Notes: generated from the letters alone by a model not told the origin. Positions 54,458 to 63,839 are shown, counted from the first letter of the stretch. The stretch is DNA of 64,000 bases from Firmicutes bacterium UBA6806 (GCA_002452745.1 DKFC01000029.1:19488-83487), one strand, 5' to 3'. Made by a program: numbers and translations.

Positions 54458-55970
54458 CCTTTTGTTTCTTTAATCCTAACATGTACAAACCAAGTTCTTT
54501 TTCCTCTACTTCTGATGAATCCTCAAAATAACCTGCGATTTCACCCTTGTGCATCACCAAGATACTGTCACTTAGCTCAAGGATTTCATTTAAGTCCGCT
54601 GATACCAAAATAACTGCTTTTCCCTCATTTCTGAGCTCAATAATCTTCTTCCAAATAAACTCGTTTGCACCGACGTCGATTCCCCTTGTGGGCTGATTTG
54701 CAATGAGCAGTTTCGGACTGCTAGACATCTCCCGCGCCACAACTACTTTTTGCATGTTTCCGCCTGAGAGCATGCCCACTGGCTGTTCAATGTTTTTTGA
54801 GAGGATGTTGAAATCCCTTCTCAGTTCAGTTGCTAACGCCTTAATCTGCTTTATGTCAAGGAGTTTGTTCTTCTTGTACATATCGCTGTCAATCCTATCT
54901 GACACAAGATTTCCCCAGATGCTCATCCCACTTGCAGCACCCGTCTTCAATCTATCTTCTGGAATAAAAGACATGTGCTTGTCCCTAATCCCTCTAATAG
55001 AATCCTGCGAAATGTCGTTCCCATCAAACATCACTTTGCCGCTGGCCTTATTCAAAAGTCCAAAGAGACATTCAACCAGTTCATTTTGACCATTTCCCTC
55101 GACCCCGGCAATCCCCATAATCTGACCTTCTCTGACGGAAAAAGACACCCTTTTGACCTGTTCGATATGGTTGGCATCTTGATAGGTCAAGTTTTGTACG
55201 GTAAGAATTTCCTTTCCAAATTTTGGTTTTGGCTTATTCACTTTCAAAATAACCTCTCGACCGACCATGTAATTGGAAATCTCATTCTCAGTGGCGTTTT
55301 TTACATCCATCACGCCGATGTATTTACCCCCTCTGAGCACGGTGAGCCTGTCGCAAATGTACTTGACTTCCTTTATCTTATGGGAGATAAAAATAATGGT
55401 AATGCCCTGTTTTTTTAGAAGAAGCAACTGTTCAAACAGCTCATCTGTTTCCTGAGGCGTCAAAACGGCTGTGGGTTCATCCAATATCAACAGTTTTGCC
55501 CCTCTGGCAAGCACTTTGATAATCTCCACCTTTTGCTTCATACCAACGCTTAAATTTCTAACCGTGGCTTTTGCGTCCACATGTAAATTGTATTTGTTTG
55601 AAATATCCGTCACCAGTTTGATGGCAGTCGCATTGTCAACGAGGCCATACTGCGTAGGTTCCATGCCAATGACGACGTTTTCGTATACCTTTAAGGACTC
55701 CACCAGCATAAAATGCTGATGCACCATGCCAATTCCCAGTTTGATGGCGTCTCCTGAACTGATGTTGGTGATGTCCTGCCCATCAAATAAGACCTGTCCG
55801 CTGTCTATTTTATGTGTTCCAAAGAGGGTTTTCACAAGTGTGCTCTTTCCAGCGCCATTTTCTCCCATGAGAGCGTGGATTTCCCCTTTTTCTACTTCGA
55901 AGTCAACCCCGTCGTTGGCGATGACGCCGTTGGGGTATATCTTTGTAATCCCTTTCATTGATAGATACAT
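54450..55970 (-). CDS. Nucleoside-type ABC ATPase with two nucleotide-binding domains (YufO/NupO-like)
   Basis: A 506-residue ATPase with two domains. First: Walker A GENGAGKST (about 36), signature LSVGMKQ, Walker B LLILDEPTAVL. Second: GVEGNGQNE in the Walker A position (degenerate, lacking the GKS/T), LSGGNMQK signature and ANQPTRGID in place of Walker B, as usual for this sugar/nucleoside class (RbsA, YufO). It drives both permeases. Separated from the binding-protein gene by a 317-base gap with a multi-hairpin element. Confidence 0.92.
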   Translation of the reverse strand: MYLSMKGITKIYPNGVIANDGVDFEVEKGEIHALMGENGAGKSTLVKTLFGTHKIDSGQVLFDGQDITNISSGDAIKLGIGMVHQHFMLVESLKVYENVVIGMEPTQYGLVDNATAIKLVTDISNKYNLHVDAKATVRNLSVGMKQKVEIIKVLARGAKLLILDEPTAVLTPQETDELFEQLLLLKKQGITIIFISHKIKEVKYICDRLTVLRGGKYIGVMDVKNATENEISNYMVGREVILKVNKPKPKFGKEILTVQNLTYQDANHIEQVKRVSFSVREGQIMGIAGVEGNGQNELVECLFGLLNKASGKVMFDGNDISQDSIRGIRDKHMSFIPEDRLKTGAASGMSIWGNLVSDRIDSDMYKKNKLLDIKQIKALATELRRDFNILSKNIEQPVGMLSGGNMQKVVVAREMSSSPKLLIANQPTRGIDVGANEFIWKKIIELRNEGKAVILVSADLNEILELSDSILVMHKGEIAGYFEDSSEVEEKELGLYMLGLKKQKGE

Positions 55971-56084
55971 AGCTTATCCTTTCCTAAAAAATGGCTATCT
56001 CCATCTTTTGTTCCTAGAACAAGAGTCTGGTTTTTAATCTTATGGACTAAAGTGATTAAAACATATTAAAATGGTTAAATTGAA

Positions 56085-56273
56085 AGGCAGTGAAAACACT
56101 GCCTCAGACTGTAGACAAAGTCTACAGGATGTGAGCTTGTCGAGAAATGTCAAGGACAAGGAAATGAAAAAGCCTGCATTCGCAGCGTATCTAAACATAC
56201 GTAAGAAGGCAGGCTTTTGAAATTGACGCCGTAATTGACGTTTGTCGTCAAGCTGAAGCAGTGAAATCACTGC
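56085..56273 (-). repeat. Compact multi-hairpin element inside the nucleoside-type operon
   Basis: Seven stems in 190 bases: AGGCAGTG/CACTGCCT (56085-56104), CTGTAGAC/GTCTACAG (56109-56127), CTTGTC/GACAAG (56136-56160), AAAAGCCTGC/GCAGGCTTTT (56168-56218) enclosing CGTAT/ATACG, TTGACG/CGTCAA (56235-56251) and GCAGTGA/TCACTGC (56258-56273). The first and last stems resemble each other. The AAAAGCCTGC hairpin is followed by TTTTT on the minus strand and is terminator-like. It looks like an interspersed repeat of the REP/ERIC sort located between the binding protein and ATPase genes; a 76-codon open frame across it is probably incidental. Confidence 0.65.
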
Positions 56274-56287
56274 CTTTTTATCACAGC

Positions 56288-57415
56288 CTATCTGCCTGGT
56301 GCCGCTGAGTTGATAATTTTATCCACTACTGATTGGTCCACTCCAAGTGCAGTGCTCACGGTTACGCTTCCATCTTTGATTTCCGCTTCTGCATTTTCAA
56401 TTGCCTTGATGACGTCTTCAGGTACGTTTGCTCTAAAATACTCATTGTCCGCAAGACCCGTTCCGCCTTCTGCAACGCCGATAACTTCATAGTCGCCCCA
56501 TTTGAGCTCGCCCTTAACTTCTAGGCCAACTGCCCTGTGGATTGAATCGCCAACGTTTTTGAGAACAGATGACAAGATGGTGTTGGCCATGGCCTCATCA
56601 ACGCCTTTGTAGAGCATCGCTTGATCCGAGTCCACACCAATTGCAAGTTTCCCTGCATCCTTTGCAGCCTCAATCGCACCAAGTCCAGCTGTTTCTGCTG
56701 CTGGGAATATAACATCCACACCATTTGCAAGCTGTGCATTTGCAGAAGTTTTGCCTGCCGCTGTATCTGACCAAGAGCCAATGTAGCCCACATAGACTTC
56801 AATATCTGGGTTTACTGAGAGTGCTCCTTCAATATAACCCACCAAGAAGTCACTGATAACAGGATGCTCTGATCCGCCCAAGAAGCCAATCTTACCGGTT
56901 TCAGACATGCTCGCCGCCAAAACTCCACCCAAGTAAGAGGCTTCGTTTTGCTTGTAGCTCATGGCATAGATGTTAGGCAGTTTTTCATCGTCTTTTAAAG
57001 TGGTGTCATACATGATGAATTTTTGTTCTGGGTACATCCCTGCAACTTTGACCACTGTTTCTTTGGCATTTGAACCGTTTGTTACGATGACATCGTAATC
57101 TGCCGCTTCCGCAAGGTCAGTAAAAGTTGGCTCCCACTGTGTCTGGTCTCTACCAATTTCTATAATTTTTGTCTCAACATTGAGTTCGCTGTCATTTTTA
57201 ATCATTTCAATTCCAGATGCGGCGGAGTCGTTAAACGACTTATCTCCCAGCTGACCTGTTACAACCAAAATAACTTTAAACGGTTCTTTTGTTTCGCTTT
57301 CTGCTGCATCTGATTTTGGTTCTGTTGACGATGCCCCTTGCTCTGACTTGCCGCCGCATCCCACTAGAGATATAAACAGCATACACACTAGAATCATAGA
57401 TAAAATTCTCTTCAT
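56288..57415 (-). CDS. BMP-family binding lipoprotein (nucleoside type)
   Basis: A 375-residue lipoprotein with lipobox SLVGC (Cys about 20). The BMP (PnrA/Med) fold shows in VILVVTGQLGDKSFNDSAASGIEMI, YDVIVTNGSNAKETVVKVA, GKIGFLGGSEHPVISDFLVGYIEGALSVNP and ANGVDVIFPAAETAGLGAIEAAKDAGKLAIGVDSDQ. PnrA and NupN relatives bind purine nucleosides. It follows the UTRA regulator by 26 bases and shares its promoter. A hairpin element after the stop probably lets it accumulate above the membrane subunits. Confidence 0.9.
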   Translation of the reverse strand: MKRILSMILVCMLFISLVGCGGKSEQGASSTEPKSDAAESETKEPFKVILVVTGQLGDKSFNDSAASGIEMIKNDSELNVETKIIEIGRDQTQWEPTFTDLAEAADYDVIVTNGSNAKETVVKVAGMYPEQKFIMYDTTLKDDEKLPNIYAMSYKQNEASYLGGVLAASMSETGKIGFLGGSEHPVISDFLVGYIEGALSVNPDIEVYVGYIGSWSDTAAGKTSANAQLANGVDVIFPAAETAGLGAIEAAKDAGKLAIGVDSDQAMLYKGVDEAMANTILSSVLKNVGDSIHRAVGLEVKGELKWGDYEVIGVAEGGTGLADNEYFRANVPEDVIKAIENAEAEIKDGSVTVSTALGVDQSVVDKIINSAAPGR

Positions 57416-57441
57416 CTTATCCTCCCCAAGATATCATTTCA

Positions 57442-58137
57442 TTAAATGACTGATGATACTATTTTAAAATCAATTAATTCACTATAGATTACTTTTACAA
57501 TCTCGAGTTCATTTCTGTCCTTGTCATAGACCACGCCTTCGAGATAGAGAAACATGTTGCCCTCGGATACAAAATATTCATCTGTATCCTGATTGCCCAC
57601 AATCGGTTTGAGCGAGAACTCCACTTCATATGGGACAATTTCATAATCTTCCTTAATGACTCTATAGAGGGACTCGTTTTCAAAATCATAGTTTTCAATG
57701 CCATTGAATATCTTTAGAGGCAAGAACGAGGTATCAATAGTCAATGCCCCATTTTCCTCTTCAGCAATACATCTGGCACGCTTGATACACAAGTACTCTT
57801 CATCTTCAATTTGAACGACTTCATGCACTAAGACTTTTGATTTTGGCGTTCTCCCCTTTGCCAGAACCATATCGGTAAATCCTGAAAAATTCCAAACGCT
57901 GTACTTGATTTTGTTTAGAGTCACATAATACCCCTTGCCTTTAACACTGGTAATCAGCCCATCGTTGATCAGACGAGTTAGGGCGTTTCTCACTGTGGCT
58001 CTGGTGACGTCATACTCCTTGCAAAGCTGGGCTTCAGCTGGGATGTAGTCACCTTTCTTATACTTTCCAGATAAGATGTCACTCCTTAAATTTTCTTCAA
58101 CTTGCAAATAAACCGGTTTATCGCTTCTTGTTTTCAT
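57442..58137 (-). CDS. GntR/HutC-family regulator with UTRA domain
   Basis: A 231-residue regulator: winged helix at about 10-72 (LRSDILSGKYKKGDYIPAEAQLCKEYDVTRATVRNALTRLINDGLI) and a UTRA effector domain at about 90-228 (CIKRARCIAEEENGALTIDTSFLPL, YDFENESLYRVIKEDY). UTRA domains bind sugars, nucleosides or their phosphates. First gene of the operon; two palindromic boxes overlap its promoter, indicating autorepression relieved by the transported compound. Counterpart of YegW in E. coli by position and family. Confidence 0.9.
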   Translation of the reverse strand: MKTRSDKPVYLQVEENLRSDILSGKYKKGDYIPAEAQLCKEYDVTRATVRNALTRLINDGLITSVKGKGYYVTLNKIKYSVWNFSGFTDMVLAKGRTPKSKVLVHEVVQIEDEEYLCIKRARCIAEEENGALTIDTSFLPLKIFNGIENYDFENESLYRVIKEDYEIVPYEVEFSLKPIVGNQDTDEYFVSEGNMFLYLEGVVYDKDRNELEIVKVIYSELIDFKIVSSVI

Positions 58138-58150
58138 TAAATTACCTCAA

Positions 58151-58210
58151 CTTGTATATACATGTTTGACTTGTATATACATGATAGCATGTGAAAAATT
58201 ATCTTGTCAA
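58151..58210 (-). promoter_or_regulatory. Promoter and two operators of the nucleoside-type operon
   Basis: Minus strand TTGACA (58210-58205), 18 bases, TATCAT (58186-58181). CTTGTATATACATG occurs twice, at 58151-58164 and 58170-58183, 19 bases apart; each contains the palindrome TGTATATACA. The upstream copy overlaps the -10 and the other covers the start-point region, a classical repressor layout for the GntR/UTRA protein. Confidence 0.8.
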
Positions 58211-58279
58211 TTCATTTTGTATCATATGATAAAAATTATCATACTAAGAGCTGGGCATAAAGTCTTCTGGCTTAGCTGA

Positions 58280-58549
58280 TTGTCTCTCAGCAAGTGCGGA
58301 TATAAAATAACTGCCTACGCAGACACTAACAATTCAGAAAATGTATCTACTGATGATACCATAGTACCATCATGCTTCAGCGAAAGTCCCGCTCCAGAGG
58401 AAGAAGTAGAAACTACTTTAGAACTTGAAGACGCAACAGAAAACCAAATGGTGTTGGGTGATGACGAGTACGCTAAAATAATCTATTCAGGGTTTGCCGA
58501 AGAGCGCAACATCGTTGCAACAGAAGAAATTGAATTTGAAGCAAAATAG
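58280..58549 (+). pseudogene. Unrecognised acidic 89-codon frame, possibly a gene remnant
   Basis: The frame starts at a TTG directly after a TGA stop, with no ribosome-binding site, and encodes a very acidic peptide (EEEVETTLELEDATENQMV, then LGDDEYAKIIYSGF). ITAYADTNNSEN near the start resembles the end of a signal peptide. It is followed by a strong terminator 12 bases after the stop. This fits the tail end of a secreted protein that lost its start. I do not recognise a family. Confidence 0.35.
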
Positions 58550-58561
58550 CGCAAACCATAA

Positions 58562-58614
58562 AAACCCTCCACCGGGTCACCTCATCATCAATGAGGTGAC
58601 CCGGTGGAGGGTTT
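58562..58614. terminator. Very strong bidirectional terminator
   Basis: A perfect 24-bp stem (58562-58585 with 58591-58614) with the five-base loop CATCA; the core includes CCACCGGGTCACC. A-run before and T-run after make it work for both the plus-strand fragment and the minus-strand MFS gene ending at 58655. Confidence 0.9.
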
Positions 58615-58654
58615 CTTATGTCATCTTTAGAGCCCTATTTTGGCCCTCTATTGA

Positions 58655-59893
58655 TTACACAAAATCATTTTTTGTCAGCTTAAATGAAATAAGTGATGAA
58701 GCAAACGCCAATAAGGGGCATATAATAATCACCGCAAAAACAGGTACATAGGATTGCATCTTATCAAAAACAATTCCATAGACAAGAACACTGGTTGTTG
58801 ATATGACATTAAATAACATTGATACCGCTGCATATATAACGCTATAATCAGCGTTTCCAAAATTCTTTCGAACAATTATTGGAGACTCCACCAGCATCAG
58901 AGCCATTCCCGGCCCAAACAGTGCGGCACCTATAATGAGCCACATAGCACCTCTTCCAGACATTAGAAAACATGCCAATCCCAAAAAAGTAAAAGTACCA
59001 TAAATTGCAATTGAAGCTACCTCTCCCAGTTTATCATTAAGATACCCCAGTATAATCTTCCCCAAAGTCATGGACAGCATGAATATGGACATAATTGTTC
59101 CACCAAATGAAGCAGAGTATCCCCATTGGCTTACAAAAGCTGGGATATGATACATGACGCCACCCAGAATTCCTACGGAAATACACCAGATGACAACAAA
59201 TACAAATGAACTTGACCTGAAGGCCTCTTTTGCCTTCATACCAGTCAAACCATAATTTCCAGCTGCTTTAAAGGAGCCATATGCAGTGGTTCCCATCTCT
59301 TCTGGACTAAACCGAAAGATGCCAATTGTTGCAGGAAGTGCAAACAGCAGGCTTATAATACCAAGCAACTGATAGCTTGTCCTCCAGCCATAGAACTGTA
59401 TAAAATAACTGCCAATTGGATTGAATATTGCGCCTCCAATTCCAGTAAAAGCCATTGCAAGTCCCAATGCGAAGCCTTGCTTTTCTTGAAACCAATTCCC
59501 AATGAGAACTGCGACAGGGATAAATGTTAAAAATCCCCCCGCTGCACCCAAGATGGCACTCAAAAATAAAAACTGATTTATATTGCGGCATAATGATAGT
59601 CCGGAAAAGCCACCTATAAATATCATAACCGCTATTGTTAAAACCACTCGAATGTTGTACTTTGGAAGAACCCTACCGGCAATTGGCATTGTAACAATTC
59701 CCATCAATCCCTGAATCGTTATTGCCAATGAATACTTTGCACGTGATATGCCAAGCGCCTTTGTGACGGGGATGAGAAATAACCCCTGACAACTGTTTAC
59801 AATCCCCAGCACTGCTAATGTAAACATACAGCATCCTATCAAAATCAGCCATGCATAGTGGACTCTAAATCTATTTACTTTAACGTTACTCAT
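58655..59893 (-). CDS. MFS transporter, OFA (oxalate/formate antiporter-like) group
   Basis: A 412-residue protein with 12 predicted helices. The N-terminal HYAWLILIGCCMFTLAVLGIVNSCQGLFLIPVTKALGISRAKYSLAITIQGLM is typical of the OFA/monocarboxylate-type MFS group, as are the loops GNWFQEKQGFALGLAMAFTGIGGAIFNPIG near residue 130 and GKIILGYLNDKLGEVASI near 290. Substrates in the group are mono- or dicarboxylates and amino-acid derivatives. Last of four genes with two M20 peptidases and YfcC; it may export or import a product of the hydrolases. Confidence 0.85.
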   Translation of the reverse strand: MSNVKVNRFRVHYAWLILIGCCMFTLAVLGIVNSCQGLFLIPVTKALGISRAKYSLAITIQGLMGIVTMPIAGRVLPKYNIRVVLTIAVMIFIGGFSGLSLCRNINQFLFLSAILGAAGGFLTFIPVAVLIGNWFQEKQGFALGLAMAFTGIGGAIFNPIGSYFIQFYGWRTSYQLLGIISLLFALPATIGIFRFSPEEMGTTAYGSFKAAGNYGLTGMKAKEAFRSSSFVFVVIWCISVGILGGVMYHIPAFVSQWGYSASFGGTIMSIFMLSMTLGKIILGYLNDKLGEVASIAIYGTFTFLGLACFLMSGRGAMWLIIGAALFGPGMALMLVESPIIVRKNFGNADYSVIYAAVSMLFNVISTTSVLVYGIVFDKMQSYVPVFAVIIICPLLAFASSLISFKLTKNDFV

Positions 59894-60028
59894 TCATTTC
59901 TCCCTCAGAAAAATGATGTCAAATTCTCTTATATCAATTGTTACTACAACTGTTCGATTCATCTGGAATTTAGTCCATTTTTTCGTCGAACAGTTTCCCA
60001 AGAGAAATCATTCCATTGACATCGTCTT

Positions 60029-61171
60029 TTATTTTGCATACTTCATCACAATGTCAAGAACGATACTCATACCAGTTGGAATACTCTTTATATCAATCCA
60101 TTCTTCTCTTTTGTGAGCATCACCACCGACAACCGTTCCAATTGTATTCGCATAGATTCCCATAGACAGTGGAATATTCGCGTCAGTAGAATATGGGCGT
60201 ACATCCATTTCCCCATCATAATATTTCTTTATAATGGCTATATTTGCCTCTGTCCACACCTTGAATTTTTCTTCATCAAGTTGCCCCCTACCTGGTCGGA
60301 TTCCTAAAATTTCAACTGAAACTGCTTTTCCAACATCCTTGAAAGATGTGATAACTTCGTTAAATTTTCTTTCCATCTCCATCAAACACCTCTGACTTGG
60401 AGACCTGTATTCATATAGTAGACTCGCATCCTGAGGAATTGAATTGACAGTACTTCCACCCTGTATAACACCTACATTAAACGTCGTCTTATCTTCAGAA
60501 GGCAATTCAATCTGATCTAAAGCAACAATCACAGCAGCCATTGTGCTAATGGCATTTTCATTTCCGAAATCCAAGTATGAATGACCCCCTTCACCCTTTA
60601 CTGTTATTTTATATCTATACGATCCCACAGGCACACTTGTACACTGAGAAAGGTAGCCATCAAATGAAAAAAATTCAGATATTCGATCGCCAAATTTCTT
60701 AAAAATTGCCTTACAGCCTTCTAGATTGCCAAGTCCTTCCTCACATGAGTTTGCGACAATCAGAACTTTTTTCTTCATCGCTATTTGATGGGTTAAAATA
60801 TATTTTGCAGCCATCAAGAGATGTACCAGATTCGCAGTATCATCACCAATTCCAGGTGCATATAATTTGTTTCCATCCTGTCTAAGAGGGAGCGTTTCTT
60901 CATCTGGAAAGACAATGTCTGTATGAGCCATAAATACCACAATGTCTTCTGACTGATCGCAGTCTATCTCACAAATCACGTTCTTAGCTTCATCAATCCA
61001 GACCTTTTTAGCCCCCTGTTCTTTCAGCCAGTTCATGCAAAATTCAGCACGTTTTTCCTCGTGATAACTTGGTGCAGGAATTTTACCCAGCTCCTTGAGC
61101 AGGCCAAGTGCCTCTCCATTTTGGCTTTCAATATATTGATTCATTTGATTTATCATTTTCATATCAGCCAC
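60029..61171 (-). CDS. M20-family metallopeptidase/amidohydrolase (second of a pair)
   Basis: A 380-residue zinc hydrolase. The catalytic pattern is complete: MAHTDIVF (metal His and catalytic Asp), GIGDDTANLVHLL (bridging Asp), CEEGLGN (Glu pair) and DANIPLSMGIYANTIGTVVGGDAHKREEWID near the end (last metal His). A dimerisation lid lies at about 180-300. Such enzymes cleave peptides or N-acyl amino acids. It overlaps the other M20 gene by eight bases; the two are clearly paralogous but diverged. Confidence 0.88.
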   Translation of the reverse strand: MADMKMINQMNQYIESQNGEALGLLKELGKIPAPSYHEEKRAEFCMNWLKEQGAKKVWIDEAKNVICEIDCDQSEDIVVFMAHTDIVFPDEETLPLRQDGNKLYAPGIGDDTANLVHLLMAAKYILTHQIAMKKKVLIVANSCEEGLGNLEGCKAIFKKFGDRISEFFSFDGYLSQCTSVPVGSYRYKITVKGEGGHSYLDFGNENAISTMAAVIVALDQIELPSEDKTTFNVGVIQGGSTVNSIPQDASLLYEYRSPSQRCLMEMERKFNEVITSFKDVGKAVSVEILGIRPGRGQLDEEKFKVWTEANIAIIKKYYDGEMDVRPYSTDANIPLSMGIYANTIGTVVGGDAHKREEWIDIKSIPTGMSIVLDIVMKYAK

Positions 61172-62387
61172 GGTTTTCTCCTCTTTTTACAATTATTGGT
61201 TCAAGACAGCTTTCCAAACCTGCCAATCCCAAAATCAACAACAACGTCTTTTGAGGCGCCAAGTAGGCTTCTACTGGTTCGAACCACTCTCCAGCAGTGT
61301 GGACTCCACCTTCTCGTCCACCTCTCCCCACAGTAATTGCAGGTATGCCCAGACTAATAGGAATATTGGAATCCGTACTACTTTCATCTCTCAATTCGGG
61401 AACCAATCCAACTAACTCAGCCGCATCCCATGCTGTTTTTACAATTGGCGAATCTGCTGGCTGCACACCAGCTGGACGATTTCCTTTTAATATAATCTCA
61501 GCACTAACGCTTTGATTTGAATCCCATCTGGAATTTTCACCATCAACAGCTTCCTGCACAGCATCATTTAAAGAACATTTTAGCATTTCAAGCGCCTCAC
61601 TGCTGTCTGATCGGATGTCCACAAGCATTGAACAACGTTCTGGAATTGTGTTAATTGAAGTTCCCCCTTCAATTATGCCGACATTGAATGTGGTCTTTGG
61701 CATTAGAGGGACTTCAAACTGTGAAATGGTATTTATTGCCCTTCCCATTGCATGTATTGGGTTGGGGATTCCAAAATCTGCAAAACTATGTCCTCCACAG
61801 CCTCTGAAGACAATTTCATACCTAAGACTGCCCGTAGCCGTGTATACGATTCCCCCTGGTACAGGATTATCAATAGATACAAATGCATCAATATTATTCG
61901 GTTTATTAAAAATATATTTGACACCCTTAAGGTCTCCCAGTCCCTCTTCGCATACATTTGCACAGAAGACAATGTTGCCCTTGGGTTTTAGCCCACTGGC
62001 TATCATCGCTCTTGCTATTGTAAACAATTCCACCACGGATCTGGTGTCATCATTAATTCCTGGGCAATAATAGATATTGCCCTCTCTTCTCACTTTTAAT
62101 TCTGTGCCGAAGGGAAATACAATATCTGTATGTGCAGCCAGCATAATGGTTGGTCCATCACCCGTTCCACTCATTTTTCCAAATACGTTTCCAACGTCAT
62201 CTATCCTTACATCTTCTAACCCAATTTCATCAAACTTTGCCTTTACATATTGTGCTCTTTCTTGTTCGTGATGTGATGGGGCGGGAATCTCACATAACTC
62301 CAGAAGTTCACTTAATGTTCTATCGTCATCTTCTTTAATATATGAGAGCGCCTCATTTACCAGTTTATGTCCAATCAATTGTTTCAT
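61164..62387 (-). CDS. M20-family metallopeptidase/amidohydrolase (first of a pair)
   Basis: A protein of about 407 residues. Of three in-frame ATGs near the start (62405, 62396, 62387), the last has AAAGGA nine bases upstream and is preferred. Catalytic features: LAAHTDIVFPFG, GINDDTRSVVELF, CEEGLGDLKG and the C-terminal STDSNIPISLGIPAITVGRGGREGGVHTAGEWFE. Closest in style to tripeptidase-T-like M20 enzymes. Sits between the YfcC permease and its paralogue, so it probably hydrolyses the compound imported by YfcC. Confidence 0.88.
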   Translation of the reverse strand: MKQLIGHKLVNEALSYIKEDDDRTLSELLELCEIPAPSHHEQERAQYVKAKFDEIGLEDVRIDDVGNVFGKMSGTGDGPTIMLAAHTDIVFPFGTELKVRREGNIYYCPGINDDTRSVVELFTIARAMIASGLKPKGNIVFCANVCEEGLGDLKGVKYIFNKPNNIDAFVSIDNPVPGGIVYTATGSLRYEIVFRGCGGHSFADFGIPNPIHAMGRAINTISQFEVPLMPKTTFNVGIIEGGTSINTIPERCSMLVDIRSDSSEALEMLKCSLNDAVQEAVDGENSRWDSNQSVSAEIILKGNRPAGVQPADSPIVKTAWDAAELVGLVPELRDESSTDSNIPISLGIPAITVGRGGREGGVHTAGEWFEPVEAYLAPQKTLLLILGLAGLESCLEPIIVKRGENRG

Positions 62388-62414
62388 CCTTTTCATTCCT
62401 TTCATTAATCAACT

Positions 62415-63839
62415 CTAAAAATGAATCATCTGTGCAACAACGAGAAGTGCCGCTCCTATCAAATACCAGATTACAATCAATTTAAGCATAAATTTCAGCC
62501 ATTTTTGATATGAAACATTTGATAGTACCAAGAAGGCCATTAAAGCTGATGAATGTGGGAAAATCAAGTTTGTAAACCCATCACCATAGTTTAAAGCCAA
62601 AACGGCTGTCTCTGGTGACATGCCTATGATTTGAGCAACAGGAAGCATAATCGGCATGGTTACAACCGCTTGACCACTGCCAGAAGTAATGAAGAAATTG
62701 ATGATTGTATGCATTAGTAGCATACCTGGAGCCTGTAAGAATGCTGGAATATAATCAAGCCATCCAGAAACCGTATAAACAACTGTATCTAAAATCTGAC
62801 CGTCACTTAGTACAATTGAAATTGTCCGTGCAAAGGAAATCAGGATAATAGCACGTACAACCGATTTAGCACCAATTGTAAACTGATTACACATCTCATT
62901 AAAACTCATTCCAAAGACAATTCCGCAGACGATGCCAGTAACGATGAAGAATGCGGACATTTGTTGGAATCCCCATCCCAGTTTGGTACAGCCATAGACC
63001 AATACTCCAATCAAAATCGTGAATACAATCAATACCAGCTTTTGCCTAAATGTCAGTTCTTGAAGCTCCGTGCTTTTAAAATCACCTTGTATATCATCTG
63101 AATTTTGGAAATCGGACATCAGACTGTTTGTTGGATTTGCCTTAACTTTATTCGCATATCCAATAACATATGCAATTGTTGCCACTGTAAAAACAACAAA
63201 ACCTATGACCCGAAATCCAAACCCATAAAATATTGGCAATCCCGCCAATTGATTTCCCACCCCAGTTGTTGAAGGATTGAGCATACCTGAATTCGGTCCC
63301 ATAGCTGCCGCTAAACAAATCATGGCTACACCGACTAACTCATCGTAACCAGCTTGTTTTGCGATGACAATTCCAATCGGAATAAAAGCGACAAATGGGA
63401 AATAGCCCATCGGTGCACTTAATATTGCAATGGCAACCATAATAACAACTATGGCAATCGTCTGACGCTTGCTAAATTTCCTGATGATGACATCTGTCAG
63501 TGCATTTAATGAACCTGTCGCCATGACAATTTGCATGGATGCCGTAAAGATAAGAATTGCAAATACTAAACTGCTTGAATCATAAAAGCCTTTAACCAAT
63601 AGCATTGGAATTTTCCAAAACGGAACAGGCGTGTTTGAAATAAAGCTAAAAGCGTCTGGATTGACAACACTTCCTCCTGTTGCAGACTTAATCCTCTCGT
63701 ATGCCCCTGCTGGAATAATATAGGTCATTGCACATGCCAGTAACACCATTACAATTACGATAATAAACTCATGTGGAAATGCAATCTTTTTAGCCTTCTG
63801 CTCATTCCCCCCAAAATTCTTTAATTCTGTTTTTTTCAT
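62415..63839 (-). CDS. YfcC/DcuC-superfamily permease
   Basis: A 474-residue membrane protein from ATG 63839, which has GGGGAGG six bases upstream (the frame continues open to 63923 without such a site). About 12 helices. AFPHEFIIVIVMVLLACAMTYIIPAGAYER and AAAMGPNSGMLNPSTTGVGNQLAGLPIFYGFGFRV are marks of the YfcC group, and TSGSGQAVVTMPIMLPVAQIIGM the second hairpin. YfcC-like proteins carry amino acids, peptides or dicarboxylates. First gene of the M20 operon, with a strong promoter just upstream. Confidence 0.85.
   Translation of the reverse strand: MKKTELKNFGGNEQKAKKIAFPHEFIIVIVMVLLACAMTYIIPAGAYERIKSATGGSVVNPDAFSFISNTPVPFWKIPMLLVKGFYDSSSLVFAILIFTASMQIVMATGSLNALTDVIIRKFSKRQTIAIVVIMVAIAILSAPMGYFPFVAFIPIGIVIAKQAGYDELVGVAMICLAAAMGPNSGMLNPSTTGVGNQLAGLPIFYGFGFRVIGFVVFTVATIAYVIGYANKVKANPTNSLMSDFQNSDDIQGDFKSTELQELTFRQKLVLIVFTILIGVLVYGCTKLGWGFQQMSAFFIVTGIVCGIVFGMSFNEMCNQFTIGAKSVVRAIILISFARTISIVLSDGQILDTVVYTVSGWLDYIPAFLQAPGMLLMHTIINFFITSGSGQAVVTMPIMLPVAQIIGMSPETAVLALNYGDGFTNLIFPHSSALMAFLVLSNVSYQKWLKFMLKLIVIWYLIGAALLVVAQMIHF

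Noticed and set aside
56040..56270. A 76-codon minus-strand frame in the gap after the BMP gene
   Set aside because: It lies across the multi-hairpin element, lacks a ribosome-binding site, and its composition follows from the stem sequences rather than a protein family.
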